From Candidatus Thiodictyon syntrophicum (GTDB lineage Bacteria; Pseudomonadota; Gammaproteobacteria; Chromatiales; Chromatiaceae), in contig NZ_CP020370.1 in the NCBI RefSeq assembly GCF_002813775.1, forward strand, positions 5,295,501 to 5,359,500: a stretch of DNA of 64,000 bases, given 5' to 3'. Below are positions 26,208-35,449 of this stretch, piece by piece. Numbering within the stretch: position 1 is the stretch's first letter; every line of letters begins with the position of its first letter. A model generated the notes under the pieces. That model made no database searches. It saw nothing but the letters and a program-made list of their open reading frames with translations, and was not told the origin of the DNA. The position numbers were made by a program, and so were the translations under genes.

Positions 26208-28339
26208 CGTACATAGACCCGCACGCGGCTCGCACGGCCGCGCCCATCGACGACCGAAATGGCGGCGTAACCGGGGCCAGCCGGCCGCCACTGGGTGGTG
26301 CGGGCAAAGGGCTCCTGCCCGATCGGCCGCCCGTCGGCGAACCAGGTAAAGGGCGGATAGCCGTTGCGGACCTTGAGCGCCAGGGTGGCGGGGGTGCCGT
26401 CGGCCTGATCCGGGCCCAGGTCCAGCCGGGCCCCGTCGGGCGGGAAGGCGATCTCGGGTCCGGCGGGGGCGGCGCCCACCCCGGCATCGCGCACCCGCGC
26501 CTGGCGCAGCGTCGCCGGCAGGGCATTGGTGGCGGCCGTCAACACCCCCGGGGGGGCGCCCGGCAGCGGCACCCGGGGACCCAGGCGCGCAAAGCAGTCG
26601 AGCAGGATGGGGACCGCCGCCTCGACCCCCTTGAGGCCAGGGACCGGGGCACCGTCCGGGCGGCCCACCCAGACCCCGACGACATGGCGACCGTCGTAGC
26701 CAATGGCCCAGGCGTCGCGGTAGCCGTAGGAGGTCCCGGTCTTGTAGCTGATGCCCTGGGGCGCGGCGTCACCGGGGGCCGGGACCGCGGACAGGATCGA
26801 GCTGAGATACCAGGCGGCGCGGGCGTCCAGCACCCGAGGCCCGGGGGCGGCGGCGGGTCCGTCCCGGGTCTCGTGCAGGTCCAGCGCCTCCCCGCCGCGG
26901 GCGATGGCCCCGTAGATCCGCACCAGATCGAACAGGCTCAGGCCCAGCCCCCCCAGCCCGATCGCGAGCCCCGGCGGCGCGCCCGGCGCCAGCACCGCCG
27001 TCGCACCGGCGCGGCGCATCCGCGCGAGCAGGCGCGCCGGCCCCACCGCGTCCAGGAGTTGCACCGCCGGGACATTGAGCGACAGGGCGAGCGCCCGGCG
27101 CACCGTCACGGTCCCCTGGAAAGAGCGATCGAAGTTGCCCGGCACATAGCCCGCGAAGGCGGTCGGCCGGTCCTCGATGAGACTCTCCGGGTGGGCGATA
27201 CCCGACTCGAAGGCGAGCCCGTAGATCAGCGGCTTGAGCGTGGAGCCCGGGGAGCGCAGGGCACGGGTCATATCCACATGGCCGGCCCGGTCCCCATCGA
27301 AGAGCCCGGCGGACCCGACCGCCGCCAGCACCTCGCCGCTGCCGTGGTCGGCCGCCAGCACGGCGACCGAGACCCGCGGGTCGATGGCCGCCGCCCGCTC
27401 CGTCGCCAGGGTCTCCAGGCGGCCTTGCAGGCCGGCGTCCAGGGTCACCCGGTGGACGGCACGCCCGGGAAACTCATGCGCCAGCCGCACGCCCAGGTGG
27501 GGGGCGAGCATGGGAAAGGGGCGCCGGCGGGCAGGGACCGGCTCCCGGAGGGCGGCGGCGGCGGCCGGCGCATCGATCAGACCCAGTGCCAGGGCGCGCC
27601 CCAGCACCCGGTCGCGCGCGCGCCGCGCCGCGGCCGGATGACGGTCGGGCCGCCGCGCCTCCGGGGCCTGCGGCAGCGCGACCAGGAGGGCCGCCTCGGC
27701 GTCGCTCAGGCGCCCGGGCTCCTTGCCGAGCCAGGCGAGGGACCCGGCGCGCAGCCCCTCCAGGTTGCCGCCGTAGGGGGCGACCGTCAGATAGGCATTC
27801 AGGATCTGCCCCTTGTCCGCCACCCGCTCCAGCGCCAGGGCGCCCAGGGCCTGCCGGACCTTCCCGCCCGGTGAACGCGTCGCGCCCCCGTCCAAGAGCC
27901 GGGCGAGCTGCATGGTCAGGGTGGACCCGCCCGAGACGATGTGCCCGCGCCGCACCAGTTGGGCCGCCGCCCGCACCAGGGCCAGCGGATCGACCCCGGG
28001 GTGGGCATAGAAACGCCGGTCCTCCATCGCCAGCAGGAGCGCGACGAAGCGCGGGTCCACCGCCGCCGGATCGAGCGGCAGGCGCCAGCGCCCGCCGTCC
28101 ACGGTGAAGGGGCGCAGCAGGCGGTCCTCGCGGTCCAGGACCACCGTGGAGGTCGGCACCGCCAGGTTCGGCGCGGGCGTGCCGGCCACCAGGACGGTGA
28201 GAACGAGCCAGGCGCCCAGGGCCAGCAGGGCGGCGCCGGAGAGGGTCCACCAGAGGCGGCAGGCGAAGCGACCGCCCGCGGCCTGCGCGGCGGGGCCGCC
28301 AACCAACGCATTGCAAGGCTTCAAAGCCTTCCCAACCAA
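26204..28339 (-). CDS. pbpC: Penicillin-binding protein 1C
   Basis: 711 residues from a TTG at 28339. A TTG at 28306, 14 bp past the upstream stop, is equally possible; neither has a good ribosome site. One membrane helix (about 28-52, LWWTLSGAALLALGAWLVLT) is followed by a GT51 glycosyltransferase domain (LAMEDRRFYAHPGVDPLALVRA, SGGSTLTMQLARLL), a transpeptidase domain with SPGSTLKP and KTGTS, and a PBP1C C-terminal domain (NGYPPFTWFADGRPIG). It polymerises and cross-links peptidoglycan. The usual alpha-2-macroglobulin (yfhM) neighbour is absent; a toxin-antitoxin pair lies upstream. Confidence 0.93.
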   Translation of the reverse strand: MVGKALKPCNALVGGPAAQAAGGRFACRLWWTLSGAALLALGAWLVLTVLVAGTPAPNLAVPTSTVVLDREDRLLRPFTVDGGRWRLPLDPAAVDPRFVALLLAMEDRRFYAHPGVDPLALVRAAAQLVRRGHIVSGGSTLTMQLARLLDGGATRSPGGKVRQALGALALERVADKGQILNAYLTVAPYGGNLEGLRAGSLAWLGKEPGRLSDAEAALLVALPQAPEARRPDRHPAAARRARDRVLGRALALGLIDAPAAAAALREPVPARRRPFPMLAPHLGVRLAHEFPGRAVHRVTLDAGLQGRLETLATERAAAIDPRVSVAVLAADHGSGEVLAAVGSAGLFDGDRAGHVDMTRALRSPGSTLKPLIYGLAFESGIAHPESLIEDRPTAFAGYVPGNFDRSFQGTVTVRRALALSLNVPAVQLLDAVGPARLLARMRRAGATAVLAPGAPPGLAIGLGGLGLSLFDLVRIYGAIARGGEALDLHETRDGPAAAPGPRVLDARAAWYLSSILSAVPAPGDAAPQGISYKTGTSYGYRDAWAIGYDGRHVVGVWVGRPDGAPVPGLKGVEAAVPILLDCFARLGPRVPLPGAPPGVLTAATNALPATLRQARVRDAGVGAAPAGPEIAFPPDGARLDLGPDQADGTPATLALKVRNGYPPFTWFADGRPIGQEPFARTTQWRPAGPGYAAISVVDGRGRASRVRVYVR

Positions 28340-28614
28340 TACTGGGGACGCCGCCGATGATGCGACACGGCCAACACCTGAACCGCTCCCGCGGTCTCGC
28401 GGTACAACACGTTATAGGGAAATCGCTTCATACCGATACGTCGGACGTCCGGGCCTTTTTCAACGGAATATCTGCGCGGCGATTCGCACACGACCGCCAT
28501 GACGCGCTCGAACTCGGCCAGGTACGTGAAACCGAGCCCCGGCCGCTTTGACTCATACCAGGCGATGCACTCAAGATATTCTGCTTCCGCGGCCGGGTGG
28601 AAGCAGTAGGTCAT
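28321..28614 (-). CDS. ParE/RelE-superfamily toxin
   Basis: 97 residues. YCFHPAAEAEYLECIAWYESKRPGLGFTYLAEFERVMAVVCESPRRY, then RRIGMKRFPYNVLYRETAGAVQVLAVSHHRRRPQYW matches the ParE/RelE fold: helix hairpin, central R-x-x-x-x-x-F-P-Y-x-V-x-Y strand and a C-terminal AVxHxxRxPxYW. It overlaps the antitoxin stop by four bases. Family members poison gyrase (ParE) or cleave mRNA (RelE); which applies here cannot be read from sequence. Its 3' end overlaps the first possible start of pbpC. Confidence 0.9.
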   Translation of the reverse strand: MTYCFHPAAEAEYLECIAWYESKRPGLGFTYLAEFERVMAVVCESPRRYSVEKGPDVRRIGMKRFPYNVLYRETAGAVQVLAVSHHRRRPQYWLGRL

Positions 28615-28835
28615 CGCAGTAGCGCCATCGCCTTGCGTCTGACTTCGGCGGCCGACACCGGCTGCACAATCCCTTCATCGAGTTCCACCGCCCTGCGTCT
28701 GGCTTCCGCCAGCCAATCGTCCTCGACCTCGGCTTCTGAGGGAAGATCCAGACTCAGCAGTAGCCTTTGGGCGAGCGTCGCCCGCTCCTGCTCCGGGAGA
28801 TAGAGCGCCGCGCGTTCAATTTCTTGCAGGTTCAT
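28611..28835 (-). CDS. Addiction module antitoxin (PF09720 type)
   Basis: 74 residues: MNLQEIERAALYLPEQERATLAQRLLLSLD, then EAEVEDDWLAEARRRAVELDEGIVQPVSAAEVRRKAMALL. This is the usual short antitoxin with an L-x-x-x-E-R-x-x-L-A-x-x-L-L-x-S-L start, a D-x-W-x-x-E-x-x-R-R helix, and a V-x-x-x-E-V-x-x-K/R end. It is paired with the ParE-like toxin by a four-base overlap and probably autoregulates the operon. Confidence 0.88.
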   Translation of the reverse strand: MNLQEIERAALYLPEQERATLAQRLLLSLDLPSEAEVEDDWLAEARRRAVELDEGIVQPVSAAEVRRKAMALLR

Positions 28836-29239
28836 CTGGGTTCCTCCGTCGGCCCAGCGCCAACGTCTTTAAGTGATTTGACTATATCATCCCGGCGCCA
28901 CTGCACAAGCTCCGAGCGGCGCCGGTAGTCGCCGCGGCCAGGCCCGCAAGCGGGCGCGGGACCGGCTAACGGCCATGGCAGCAAGACCAGCCGCCCCGGA
29001 CCATGAAAGGCGTGTGTGGAAGCGGCTTGCGGCGCCAGCAGGCCACCGCAGCTTGGGCTGAGGCCTTGATCATCGTTCCGGCCACGTCAGTCACGACGAG
29101 GCCGCTGGTCCGCACAGCGGACCCTACGGCGGCGCCAACCCGTAGGGTCCGCTGTGCGGACCTTACGCGCCGGCCGCAACGATGATCGAGGCCGCGGCTG
29201 AAGCCCCTCCCACCGGGTCCCGACCTGAGGTTTGCGGGG
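28836..29239. repeat. Intergenic region with inverted GTAGGGTCC repeats
   Basis: 404 bp. GGTCCGCACAGCGGACCCTA (29107-29126) faces its complement (29142-29162) with 14 bases between, a potential 21-bp stem. A partial GCGGCTGAAGCCCCTCCCAC unit is at about 29193. A TATATC-rich stretch near 28880 may hold the antitoxin promoter. No gene seen. Confidence 0.65.
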
Positions 29240-32140
29240 TCAGTCCGCCTTGGGCCGGATGGCCTTCCTGGCCTCCGCCGGCATGGGCCGTTGGAGGTTC
29301 AGCGCCAGCAACCGGCGAAGAATCTCCTCGTCGGGCAGTTGCGCGGTGTAGTCCGTCCATCCGTAGGCCGCTGCCACTGCTGCATCAAGGGTCTGGTGTG
29401 CGTAGTTGAGCCAGGCCGGCGGTTTGTTGTAGAGGTTGGTGAGGGTCCGCGTCTTCAGCTCGGCCTCATGCCCTGGCGCGGGGACGATCCGATCCGGATA
29501 GCCGGGGACCACCTCGGGGACCCGCTCGATCCACTCCTTTGGATTCAACCAGCTTTCGCGACGCTCGTTCAGGCTGTAAGCGGCTTCGGCAATCCTGGCG
29601 GCGACCGCGCGCCGGTCGGCCGCCACGGTCGGCAGGACGGCGCCCGACTCCAGGGCCTCGGTCGGCCCCTTGGTATCTGCCGGGGTCAGGCCATCGGGGA
29701 AGGGGAAGGTTCGGAATGTGCTTGATGAGGTGTAGCGCGGACGGTTTTCTAGGCTTGTACCCATCTTGAGAGCCCAGACTCTATGCGGCCGGGAGTGCAG
29801 CACGCCAAACGTTGCGTCGTCCTCACGCACGATGACCACGAGATTCTTGTCAGGCATCGTCGCAGCGTTGAGCCAGACGAAAACGCGGTGCTTCGAGACT
29901 TCTGGCGTGGCGATATACCGACTGACGAGGGATAAGGCGGCGCGTAAACCGGGGGCTGGTTCGTTGAATTGCCACCAGTAACGTTTCCGACGCTCGCGGG
30001 CGACTCCTTGTCGTGCCGGAAATACGCAAACGCGGACGTGCTCAAAGGGTGCCTCGTAAAGGCTGGCATCCGCCTCGTCCATGTCGGCGAAATCGATGAT
30101 CCAGTTATCCAGGTGTCGGCGCGTTACATCGAGCCCGTTGACCCACGGCTTGAGCACGTCGGAAGTCGGCTTTCCGTGAATGTTTGGTAGCAAGAGCCAG
30201 CCGCGTGCCGTTACCCCAGGGATATCGAAGGCCCCACCTTTTGTCGGACCCTGGATGGCCGCTCGCAGGTTTGCGGACAGCACTCTCGCACCAGTTAGGT
30301 CGTTCTCGTGCTCCGCGGTTGAACCTGATAGGTCGGCGTAGATGGCTGGGATGGGGTTGCCGTCAAGTACAATGGGTCGCTCGGCGGCAGTCGCAGCAAA
30401 GGCCACCAGCGACACCCGCACCGCCGCCCCCTCATTGATCCAAGGCTCATCCGACCAGGCGTTGAAGATGGCGCCGGTCTCGACGATGCGGTCCAGGACC
30501 TTGCGATTCGCCCCGCCGCGAATGCTGTTGGTGGCGACCAGCCCGGCGTAGCGCGTCTTGCCCGCGGCAATCTGCGCCCGCGCCTTCTCGAACCAATAGG
30601 TCACCAGGTCGGCGCCGCCCGGTACTCGGCCATCGTAGCGCTTGCGCAGCCGTGTCACATACTGCGCGCCCAAGCCGCCGAGCATCTTCTTGTCACCCAG
30701 AAACGGCGGATTCCCCACGATCACATCGGCCACCGGCCATTCGGCCTCGGTGCCGTCCGGGTTGATCAAGGCATCCCGATGCTGGATCGCGTCCAATGGC
30801 TTCAGGATGGGGTCCTTGCTGTACTGGTAGCCGTTGCGTCGGCACCATTGAATATCGCCGATCCACACCGTCACGCGGGCCAGTTCGGCGGCGAACTCGT
30901 TGATCTCCAGCCCCAGGATATTGTGCGGTCCGGTCTGCAGAAACTCATCCGTGGTCGGGATGCCAAGGTCCCTGGCCTCCACCTGGACGCGCTTCTCCAG
31001 GTCGCGGAGCGCCTTGAGGGCCAGGTAGAGGAAGTTCCCGGACCCACAGGCCGGGTCCAACACCCGAAATTCATAGAGCCGCAGCAGAAATCCTTGATAG
31101 GCATCGCGGGCCTTACGCGTTGGCCCCTTTTTGCCTTGCCCCGCCTGGATGATGGCCTGAGCCGCTTCCCACTCCAGCAGCAGGGGCTGGGTCACCACCG
31201 GATCGATCAGCTTGCCGATCGTGTCGACGTCGGTGTAGTGGGCGCCCAGGGGTGCGCGGGCAGCCGGGTCGAGCCCGCGCTCGAACAGGGTCCCGAAGAT
31301 GGTGGGGTCGATCGCGCACCAGTCCATGTCGCGCGCGGCGGAGTGCAATTCAACCAAGTCGGCCGGCGACAGCGGGGGGATGTCGATGGTATTGAAGAGC
31401 CCGCCGTTGAACCAGGCGATGTCATGGTCGCCATATTCACCATGCGGGCTTTGCATCGCCGCGAACAGCGTACCCAGGCGCTTGGCGGCCTTTCCCGGAT
31501 CGCCTTGTGCATTCTTCAGCAGATCGGCGAAGAGGTCGCCCGGCAGCAGCCGTTCATCCTCGGCGAAGAGACAGAACAGGCACTGTACCAGGAAATGGGC
31601 CACGCGCTGCCAATCCTCGCCCCGCTTGCGCATGGTCTCGGCGAGGTTGGCGAACTTGGTCGCGGCCTCCTTGGTGATGGCTTGGCACGACTTGGTGGGC
31701 TTGAGTTTCTCGGGGTCGGTGAAGACCCAGCGCAGAATCTCGCGCTGCGCGGGGTCGCTCAGGTCATGGATGCGGATTTCGCGGGGTTCGTCGGGGTAGC
31801 CGGTAAAGGCGGTATGGATGATGATCCGCTCGCGGTCGGCGACGACCAGCAGCGGCGGGCTCTCCAGATTCAGGGCATAGTCCGTGAGCTGCTTGAGCGC
31901 GCCGTTCAGGTCACGGCCGGGCTTCTTGTTTTCCCAGCCGAAACACCCCCGCCGCCAGACATCCGCCCAGCCCTCGCCCCCGCCGGATTTCCTGGCGCCG
32001 CGCTCGAAGCAGTAGTTGTCGGCATCCCGGGGCTTGGGGACACCGAGCAGGTCGCACAGGTCGCTGAACCACTGTTGGGCGCCGGCCCGTTCGGTCAGCG
32101 GGTTGTCCTTCCAGGCGGCGATGAACTCGTCGGGTGTCAC
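29240..32140 (-). CDS. MmeI-like (type IIL) restriction-methylation fusion enzyme
   Basis: 966 residues from a GTG at 32140, with AGGAG about ten bases upstream. The N-terminal nuclease shows Asp60, nine residues, Glu70-Asn71-Lys72 (WADVW...GWENK), the same D-x9-E-x-K spacing as MmeI. A helical linker follows, then an N6-adenine methyltransferase with motif I DPACGSGNF (362-370) and motif IV NPPF (477-480), a target-recognition region (about 620-840: KPWVNGLDVTRRHLDNWIIDF, ENRPRYTSSSTFRTFPFPDGL) and a C-terminal helical part ending in AIRPKAD. Such enzymes cut at a fixed distance and methylate one strand for protection, so no separate methylase is needed. No other restriction gene is nearby. 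Confidence 0.88.
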   Translation of the reverse strand: MTPDEFIAAWKDNPLTERAGAQQWFSDLCDLLGVPKPRDADNYCFERGARKSGGGEGWADVWRRGCFGWENKKPGRDLNGALKQLTDYALNLESPPLLVVADRERIIIHTAFTGYPDEPREIRIHDLSDPAQREILRWVFTDPEKLKPTKSCQAITKEAATKFANLAETMRKRGEDWQRVAHFLVQCLFCLFAEDERLLPGDLFADLLKNAQGDPGKAAKRLGTLFAAMQSPHGEYGDHDIAWFNGGLFNTIDIPPLSPADLVELHSAARDMDWCAIDPTIFGTLFERGLDPAARAPLGAHYTDVDTIGKLIDPVVTQPLLLEWEAAQAIIQAGQGKKGPTRKARDAYQGFLLRLYEFRVLDPACGSGNFLYLALKALRDLEKRVQVEARDLGIPTTDEFLQTGPHNILGLEINEFAAELARVTVWIGDIQWCRRNGYQYSKDPILKPLDAIQHRDALINPDGTEAEWPVADVIVGNPPFLGDKKMLGGLGAQYVTRLRKRYDGRVPGGADLVTYWFEKARAQIAAGKTRYAGLVATNSIRGGANRKVLDRIVETGAIFNAWSDEPWINEGAAVRVSLVAFAATAAERPIVLDGNPIPAIYADLSGSTAEHENDLTGARVLSANLRAAIQGPTKGGAFDIPGVTARGWLLLPNIHGKPTSDVLKPWVNGLDVTRRHLDNWIIDFADMDEADASLYEAPFEHVRVCVFPARQGVARERRKRYWWQFNEPAPGLRAALSLVSRYIATPEVSKHRVFVWLNAATMPDKNLVVIVREDDATFGVLHSRPHRVWALKMGTSLENRPRYTSSSTFRTFPFPDGLTPADTKGPTEALESGAVLPTVAADRRAVAARIAEAAYSLNERRESWLNPKEWIERVPEVVPGYPDRIVPAPGHEAELKTRTLTNLYNKPPAWLNYAHQTLDAAVAAAYGWTDYTAQLPDEEILRRLLALNLQRPMPAEARKAIRPKAD

Positions 32141-32203
32141 TGGGTCCTGTCTCCTGCATTGCGCCGCCAAGGCTGAAGCCTTGGACTCCAGGCCGCTACG
32201 GGC

Positions 32204-33211
32204 TCAGCGCGGGGTGCCGCCGCCGAGCATCGTAAAGACCTGGAGGAAGCCGTTGGCGACGCTGGCGCCCAAGCGGTCGGCGAAGCTCTCGAACAGGTCC
32301 TTCTTCTTCGTATAGTTGACCAGGGTCTCGGCGCCGATCACTTCGCGGGCGACTGAGCTTGCACTGCCCAAGCCGTCCACCAGGCCCAGGGTGAGCGCCT
32401 GGTCACCGTTCCAGAAGAGGCCACTGAAGAGTTCGTCGCCGCCCTTGAGGCGGTCGCCGCGGCCGGTCTTGACCGCGGTGATGAATTGCTGGTGCAGTTG
32501 GTCGAGTACCGTTTGGATGAATTGGCGCTGGGCCTCGGGGAGCGGTGAGAAGGGGTCGAGGATGCCCTTGTTGGCGCCGGACGCCAGCAGGCGCCGTTCG
32601 ACGCCTAAGTCCTTCATGGCATCAACGAAACCGAAGGCGTCGATACGCACGCCGATGGAGCCGACCAGGCTCGCCTTGTCGGCGTAGATCTTGTCGGCGG
32701 CGACCGCGACGTAATAGGCGCCGGAGGCGCAGATATCCACGGCCACGGCATAGACGGGCAGGTCATGGCCCTTGTCCTTTTTGTATTTCTCCTTGAGCCG
32801 GCGGACCTCGTCATTGATATAGCCGGATTGGACCGGGCTGCCGCCGGGGCTGTTGATACGCAGGATGACGCCCTTGACGCGCGGTGCCTCGAAGGCGTCG
32901 CGCAGGGCCGAGATCACCCGGTCGGCGCTCGCCTCGCTGTCGGCTGAGATGACCCCCTTCACCTGGACCAGCGCGGTATGGTCCTGGCCGGCCTTGAGCC
33001 CCTCCCAGGCGCTGCGCGACAGGGCCACCGCCAGGATGCCGACGAGATAGAGCAGGATCAGGAGCTTGAAGATGTTCCCCCAGCGCCGGCCGCGACGCTG
33101 GTCCCCCAGGTATTCCAGGGCCACGCGGTTGATCAGGGCGCGTTCCCAGTCCGGGTCGCCGGGGGCGGGCATGGGCTCGGTGCGACGCTGCCAGAATTTC
33201 CAGTTCATCAT
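32204..33211 (-). CDS. sppA: Signal peptide peptidase SppA (S49 family)
   Basis: 335 residues with one N-terminal membrane anchor (about 44-66, WGNIFKLLILLYLVGILAVAL). The S49 core is clear: VKGVISADSEASADRVISAL, GVILRINSPGGSPVQSGYI, the nucleophile Ser in DICASGAYYVAVAADKIY, and the conserved Lys-Ala-Ser in ADKASLVGSIGVR. This is the short single-domain type, about half the E. coli SppA. It degrades leftover signal peptides at the membrane. It is monocistronic, with repeats on its 5' side. The MmeI-like gene lies 63 bp downstream. Confidence 0.93.
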   Translation of the reverse strand: MMNWKFWQRRTEPMPAPGDPDWERALINRVALEYLGDQRRGRRWGNIFKLLILLYLVGILAVALSRSAWEGLKAGQDHTALVQVKGVISADSEASADRVISALRDAFEAPRVKGVILRINSPGGSPVQSGYINDEVRRLKEKYKKDKGHDLPVYAVAVDICASGAYYVAVAADKIYADKASLVGSIGVRIDAFGFVDAMKDLGVERRLLASGANKGILDPFSPLPEAQRQFIQTVLDQLHQQFITAVKTGRGDRLKGGDELFSGLFWNGDQALTLGLVDGLGSASSVAREVIGAETLVNYTKKKDLFESFADRLGASVANGFLQVFTMLGGGTPR

Positions 33212-33587
33212 TCTTTCTCGGGTGAAGGGTGCTACGGCGTTATGTCACGCCCTTTCAGGGCTAAGCCGATTAAACGACACGATCCCAGGGCGTTGCCCTG
33301 GGCTGGTATGTTCGACCCCGTTGGGGCCGGTACGTGATACATGTAAGATGCGACAGGATGCCGGGCCTCCCGCCTGACGCAGTCGATCCAGGGCCTTTGG
33401 TCCGCACAGCGGACCCTACGGGCCGCGACCAACCGGAGGGTCCGCTATGCGAACTGAGCGCCGCCCTAACCTTGGGAACTGCCCAAGCAACCGCATCCCG
33501 GCCATCTGCCGCAGCCAGTCCGGCAATCGCGGCGAGCCCGTAGGGTCCGCTGTGCGGACCGAGCGCCGCTGTAGCCTTGGGAACTGC
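33212..33587. repeat. Intergenic repeats between gph and sppA
   Basis: 376 bp without a gene. GGTCCGCACAGCGGACCCTA at 33399-33418, a decayed copy at 33435-33454, and GTAGGGTCCGCTGTGCGGAC at 33540-33559. CAGGGCGTTGCCCTG (about 33286-33300) and a GTACGTGATACATGTAAG-type stretch near 33330 belong to other short repeat families. Two near-identical segments, CTTGGGAACTGC(C/T)CAAGCAACCGCA at about 33471 and about 33575, suggest a local duplication of about 105 bp. Confidence 0.65.
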
Positions 33588-34256
33588 TCAAGCAACCGCA
33601 GCCCCGTCCGTCTGCCGCAGCCAGTCCGGGATGGCGGCGAGCGAGTTCAAACAGGCCAGGGGGCGCAGGGCGCGCAGCCGCTCGGGTGCGTGGACCCCGT
33701 AACAGACGGCCAGGGCGCCGGCGCCGGCATTCGCGGCCATCTGCAGGTCGTATTCGGTGTCGCCGATCATCAGGGTGCAGGCGGGCGCGACGCCCAACTC
33801 GTCCATGATCTCCAGCAACATTTGGGGGTGCGGCTTGGAAAAGCTCTCGTCGGCACAGCGGGTGGCCTGAAAATGCCCGGCAAGCCCGGTCTCGGCCAGG
33901 GACAGGTCGAGCCCCCGGCGGCTCTTGCCGGTGGCCACCGCGAGCAGATAGCCCGCGGCGCCCAGCCGCTCCAGGGTCTCCAGTGCGCCCGGAAAGAGCG
34001 CCGCGGGGGTGGTATTGTCCACCAGGAAGTGCCGCCGGTAGTGGTGGGCGACCCGCTGTCGCTGCGCCGCATCGGCGGCGGGCCACAGGCGCGCCATGGC
34101 CTCGTCCAGCCCGAGACCAATGATGTCGGCGGCGGCCTCCCGGCTGGGCCTGGGTTGGCCGACCTCGAGGAAGGCGGCCTGGAGGCAGTCGACGATGCGT
34201 GCCTGCGAGTCCATCAGGGTGCCGTCCCAGTCGAAGACGATGAGTGAAAAGCTCAT
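33588..34256 (-). CDS. gph: HAD-family phosphoglycolate phosphatase-like hydrolase
   Basis: 222 residues from the ATG at 34256. HAD motif I FDWDGTLMDS (nucleophile Asp), cap-domain start FLEVGQPRPSREAAADIIGLGL, motif II VATGKS, and motifs III/IV KPHPQMLLEIMDELG...LMIGDTEYDLQMAANAGAG. This is the Gph-like subfamily that salvages 2-phosphoglycolate or similar small phosphate esters. Its start overlaps the rluC stop; the same rluC-HAD pairing is common in gammaproteobacteria, where this partner has never been assigned a firm substrate. Confidence 0.88.
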   Translation of the reverse strand: MSFSLIVFDWDGTLMDSQARIVDCLQAAFLEVGQPRPSREAAADIIGLGLDEAMARLWPAADAAQRQRVAHHYRRHFLVDNTTPAALFPGALETLERLGAAGYLLAVATGKSRRGLDLSLAETGLAGHFQATRCADESFSKPHPQMLLEIMDELGVAPACTLMIGDTEYDLQMAANAGAGALAVCYGVHAPERLRALRPLACLNSLAAIPDWLRQTDGAAVA

Positions 34257-35449
34257 CCCGGCCCGCCCCCGCCCGACTCCGCACCGGGGTCGCCCGCCGC
34301 CAGGCGCGCCAAGACCTGTTCCAACTCGGCCGGCAGCGGCGACTCCACCCGCAGCGGCGCGTCCATGTACTCGGCGCGCACGCCAAGCGCGCTGGCGTGC
34401 AGGAACAGCCGGCCGAGCCCCAGGGCCTTGAGGCGCCGATTGGCCTCGAAGTCGCCGTATTTGGGGTCCCCCGCGAGCGGGGTCCCCAGGTGGGCGGCAT
34501 GGACGCGGATCTGGTGGGTGCGCCCGGTGATCAGGCGCGCCTCGACCAGGGTCGCCCACCCCGCAGCACCGTCGACCCCGGCCAGCGGCAATCGGCGCAG
34601 GCGGCGAAATTGCGTCCGCGCCTCCTTGCCGGCGACGCGGTCCACCTTGACCACCCGCTCGCCGCCCTGGTCGAGGTTCTTGGTCAGGGGGGCGTCCACC
34701 GTGACCTCCGCGTCCGACAGGTCGCCCAGGATCAGGGCCAGATAGCGCTTGTCCATGGCGCCGGCGCGGATCAGCCGGTGCAGTTCGCGCAACGTGCTGC
34801 GGCGCTTGCTGATCGCCAGACACCCGGAGGTGTCGCGGTCCAGCCGGTGCACCAGTTCCAGTTCGGCCCCGGGGCGCAGTTGCCGCAGTGACTCGATCAG
34901 CCCATAGGACAGGCCGCTGCCGCCGTGCACGGCGAGCCCGGAGGGCTTGTCGATCACCAGCAGGCGCTCGTCCTCGAACAGGATGGCCGCGGCGAGGCGG
35001 TCCAATTGGCTGTCCGGGGCCCGCACCGGGGCCTCGGGCGTGGGGGTGCGCAGGGGCGGAATCCGCACCAGGTCGCCGGTCTTGAGCCGGTAGTCGGCTT
35101 GTATCCGGCCCTTGTTGACACGGACCTCGCCGCGGCGCAGAACCCGGTAGAGGTGGCTGCGCGGGACGCCCTTCAAGTGTCGCAGCAGGAAGTTGTCGAT
35201 GCGCTGACCCGCCGACTCCGGGTCGACGCAGACCACGACTACGGCGGGGACGCGCTCGAGGAGGGTCGGCGGGGGCGCGGCGGCCGGGGCCTTGACCGGC
35301 GCTGGACGACGCGCGGCAGCCCCCTTGGCCGGGCCGGGATCGGGCTCTTTGCGCGAGCCGGGACCCGAGCGGGGATAGAAACGGGACTGACGTGGGTTCA
35401 ACGGGTTCGCACCCGATCCCGCGGCTTCATTGCTGGCATAAGGATTCAC
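34253..35449 (-). CDS. rluC: 23S rRNA pseudouridine synthase RluC
   Basis: 398 residues from a GTG at 35449. The first 75 residues are a Pro/Ala/Arg-rich extension absent from most RluC, so the true start may lie further in. The S4 RNA-binding domain is at about 80-135 (AGQRIDNFLLRHLKGVPRSHLYRVLRRGEVRVN). The catalytic domain has the Asp204 motif HRLDRDTSG, then the LDQGG block, GRTHQIRVHAAHLG and GDPKYGD. It makes pseudouridines 955, 2504 and 2580 of 23S rRNA in E. coli. It is divergent from rne, the classical rluC/rne arrangement, and overlaps gph downstream. Confidence 0.92.
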   Translation of the reverse strand: MNPYASNEAAGSGANPLNPRQSRFYPRSGPGSRKEPDPGPAKGAAARRPAPVKAPAAAPPPTLLERVPAVVVVCVDPESAGQRIDNFLLRHLKGVPRSHLYRVLRRGEVRVNKGRIQADYRLKTGDLVRIPPLRTPTPEAPVRAPDSQLDRLAAAILFEDERLLVIDKPSGLAVHGGSGLSYGLIESLRQLRPGAELELVHRLDRDTSGCLAISKRRSTLRELHRLIRAGAMDKRYLALILGDLSDAEVTVDAPLTKNLDQGGERVVKVDRVAGKEARTQFRRLRRLPLAGVDGAAGWATLVEARLITGRTHQIRVHAAHLGTPLAGDPKYGDFEANRRLKALGLGRLFLHASALGVRAEYMDAPLRVESPLPAELEQVLARLAAGDPGAESGGGGPG

